A stretch of DNA of 64,000 nt, from assembly GCA_022071965.1 (NCBI GenBank), contig JAJVIQ010000009.1, positions 62,001-126,000 on the forward strand. The letters are read 5' to 3'. The DNA comes from Gammaproteobacteria bacterium. GTDB taxonomy: Bacteria > Pseudomonadota > Gammaproteobacteria > JAJPIJ01. A program made the translations under genes and the position numbers. This document shows positions 62,493 through 64,000 of this stretch, piece by piece (positions within the stretch are counted from its first letter, which is position 1; every line of letters starts with the position of its first letter). Under the pieces are notes generated by a model. That model did not search any database, was not told the DNA's origin, and saw only the letters and a program-made list of their open reading frames with translations.

Positions 62493-63482
62493 ATGGAGGC
62501 GCACGCCCTGATGACAGCCCGACAGCCCCGCAATCGACGTGGATACCGCGCCGCGTACGTGTTGACGCTGGTCGTGCCGCTCGCTGCGGGCCTGTCGTAC
62601 AGCCTGCGCGGGACCGCCTATACGCCGCCGTTCAACCTCGTGGAGGTCGCGCCGGGCAATTTCGTGCACCTGGGCAGGCAGGTGTCCTTCGAGGATCCCG
62701 ATACCGACGATATCGCCAATATCGGCTTCATCGTCGGAGAGAAGTGCGTGGCGGTCGTCGATACCGGGGGTTCGGTGGCCGTGGGACGGGCCCTGAGGGA
62801 TGCGATACGCGAGCACACACCGGCACCGATCTGCTACGTCATCAACACCCACTCGCATTTCGATCACTACTTCGGCAACGTCGCCTTCAAGGACGACGGA
62901 CCCCAATTCATCGGACACCGGAAACTGCCCGAGGCGCTCGGTGGCGACAATGCCTACGTGCTGGAGCACTTCGGCAGGTATCTCGGAGAGCATCCGAGCA
63001 ACGCCGACATCATCCCGCCCGGCCGGACCGTCGACTCCACGCTGGAGCTGGACCTGGGCGGCAAGACGCTGCGGCTGACGGCCTACCCGACGGCGCACAC
63101 GCACTGCGACCTCTCCGTGCTCGACGTCGGCACCGGCACGCTCTGGCTGGGGGATCTGCTGTTTCGCGAGCGGCTGCCCTCCTTCGACGGAAGCGTGCTG
63201 GGCTGGCTGAAGGTGATCGGCACGCTGGAGCAGGAGCATGGCGTCAAGACGGTGATCCCGGGTCACGGCCCGATCGGCGAGGATCTCGAGGCGGCGTTCG
63301 CCGACGAGAAGCGCTACATGGAAACCGTGGTCTCCGAGGTCAGGGCGCAGATCGCCGACGGCAGGGATATCGACCAGGCGGTGGAGACGGTGGGCCTGTC
63401 CGAACGCGAGCGCTGGCTGTTGTGGGATCAGCAGCACAAGCGCAACGTCTCGCGCGCCTACACGGAACTGGAGTGGGAATGA
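62493..63482 (+). CDS. Metallo-beta-lactamase-fold hydrolase of the quinoprotein relay (SoxH-like) type
   Basis: A 329-residue exported zinc hydrolase: a hydrophobic N-terminal segment (YVLTLVVPLAAGLSYSL) precedes the MBL fold. The metal motif HxHxDH is NTHSHFDHYFGN, with further ligands in TAHTHCDLSV, LWLGDLLF and IPGHGP. The pattern VAPGNFVHLGRQ with DIANIGFIVGEKCVAVVDTGGS fits the quinoprotein relay zinc metallohydrolase family related to SoxH. It follows the TetR gene by four bases. The next gene is a SoxYZ-like carrier of the same relay system, so a link to a PQQ-dependent dehydrogenase is inferred. Confidence 0.82.
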   Translation: MEAHALMTARQPRNRRGYRAAYVLTLVVPLAAGLSYSLRGTAYTPPFNLVEVAPGNFVHLGRQVSFEDPDTDDIANIGFIVGEKCVAVVDTGGSVAVGRALRDAIREHTPAPICYVINTHSHFDHYFGNVAFKDDGPQFIGHRKLPEALGGDNAYVLEHFGRYLGEHPSNADIIPPGRTVDSTLELDLGGKTLRLTAYPTAHTHCDLSVLDVGTGTLWLGDLLFRERLPSFDGSVLGWLKVIGTLEQEHGVKTVIPGHGPIGEDLEAAFADEKRYMETVVSEVRAQIADGRDIDQAVETVGLSERERWLLWDQQHKRNVSRAYTELEWE

Positions 63483-63554
63483 GCGGACTTTCATGGCGAT
63501 TGCGGCGCCAGGCGGTGGTCGCGTCGATCACAAACGGAGCTTAGGAGGCACATC

Positions 63555-64000
63555 ATGAACATGCAGACATTCGGGCGCGGCCTCATCGCTGCGCTGGCTT
63601 TTTTCGGCGCCCTGCAGGTAGGGCAGGCCGCGGCGGAGGAGAAGCTCGAGATCGTTCGGCCCAAGGACTTCAAGTCCGACGTGGACCTGTGGGCGACATT
63701 CCTGCGCGATGCCTATTTCAAGGACACGGAGATCATCGAGGACAAGACCGTCATCGACATGAAGACGCCGTATCGCGCCGAGGACGCCGCGGTGACGCCG
63801 GTGTCGATCACCGCGCAGTTCGATCAGTCCCCTGACCGGTACATCGAGAAGCTCTACGTCATCGTCGACAACAATCCCCAGCCGCTGGTCGGGACCTTCC
63901 ATTTCACGCCTGATACCGGGAAGGCCGACCTCGCGCTGCGGGTGCGCATCGATCGCTATACCAACATCCGCGCGGTCGCGGTGCTGAACAACGGCGAGCA
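63555..64000 (+). CDS. Quinoprotein dehydrogenase-associated SoxYZ-like carrier protein (partial, cut by window end)
   Basis: The first 148 codons, starting at ATG after the strong site AGGAGG. A signal peptide (GLIAALAFFGALQVGQAAA) precedes the SoxY-like part: FKSDVDLWATFLRDAYFKD, MKTPYRAEDAAVTPVSITAQF, KLYVIVDNNPQPLVGTF and LRVRIDRYTNIRAVAV. This is the fused SoxYZ-like carrier found with PQQ-dependent dehydrogenases, distinct from the thiosulfate-oxidising SoxYZ. The C-terminal SoxZ-like half and the carrier Cys (expected at GGCG near the end of the SoxY part) are beyond the window. A quinoprotein dehydrogenase gene is expected close to the right. Confidence 0.82.
   Translation, partial: MNMQTFGRGLIAALAFFGALQVGQAAAEEKLEIVRPKDFKSDVDLWATFLRDAYFKDTEIIEDKTVIDMKTPYRAEDAAVTPVSITAQFDQSPDRYIEKLYVIVDNNPQPLVGTFHFTPDTGKADLALRVRIDRYTNIRAVAVLNNGE

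Noticed and set aside
63555-64000. Thiosulfate-oxidation (Sox) gene
   Set aside because: The sequence fits the fused SoxYZ-like carrier of quinoprotein dehydrogenases, with a relay-type MBL hydrolase beside it, and no soxA, soxB or soxX is present.

Overview
The window is GC-rich bacterial chromosome. Its gene content and order point to a gammaproteobacterium. The pheA-hisC-tyrA-aroA-cmk-rpsA-ihfB-lapA-lapB-pyrF run, the class I adenylate cyclase, LapA/LapB, CsiV, the S-methyl-5'-thioinosine route of methylthioadenosine salvage and the nrdR-ribD-ribE-ribBA-ribH-nusB-thiL run are all typical of that class. A Chromatiales/Ectothiorhodospiraceae-like lineage is my inference and is not proven here. 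No rRNA, tRNA or CRISPR array was seen.

Positions 1-8100 are accessory DNA. A type I restriction-modification locus (end of hsdS, a RhuM-Fic fusion, hsdR) is followed directly by an integron attC-like site. Next come two truncated restriction-type genes, an IS5-family remnant, small orphan genes (amphi-Trp, STM3941-like), a gene-poor decayed stretch and a lone AAA ATPase.

Positions 8100-14400 hold periplasmic methionine sulfoxide repair (msrPQ). Divergent from it is a three-gene cell-surface cluster: a TPR plus beta-barrel outer-membrane protein resembling Slam/type XI secretion proteins, a FecR-domain protein with a C-terminal Gly/Ser/Thr-rich probable barrel, and a second, shorter FecR-domain protein. 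This is the most attractive candidate for an undescribed system.

Positions 14400-30740 are mixed housekeeping: purL, a DUF2330 protein, TerC, a CAP / secretin-short-domain / DUF7931 operon, a decayed RoxA-type hydroxylase gene, purB, an aldo/keto reductase, marC, pyrC, rnt, mtaD and mtnA.

Positions 31000-47700 carry the gyrA to pyrF supraoperon, lacking serC, then mfd and csiV. Positions 47700-52850 read leftward: MTI phosphorylase, hypoxanthine phosphoribosyltransferase, a DUF815 ATPase and cyaA. With mtaD and mtnA this gives methylthioadenosine -> methylthioinosine -> hypoxanthine + methylthioribose-1-P, followed by purine salvage and ribose isomerisation.

Positions 53160-60190 carry glyA with a strong terminator, then the riboflavin/NusB/ThiL run. 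The end of the window has a SIMPL protein, an acyl-CoA thioesterase, and a TetR regulator with a palindromic operator. The regulator leads into a metallo-beta-lactamase-fold hydrolase and a SoxYZ-like carrier, both of the quinoprotein dehydrogenase relay type; the carrier is cut by the window edge.
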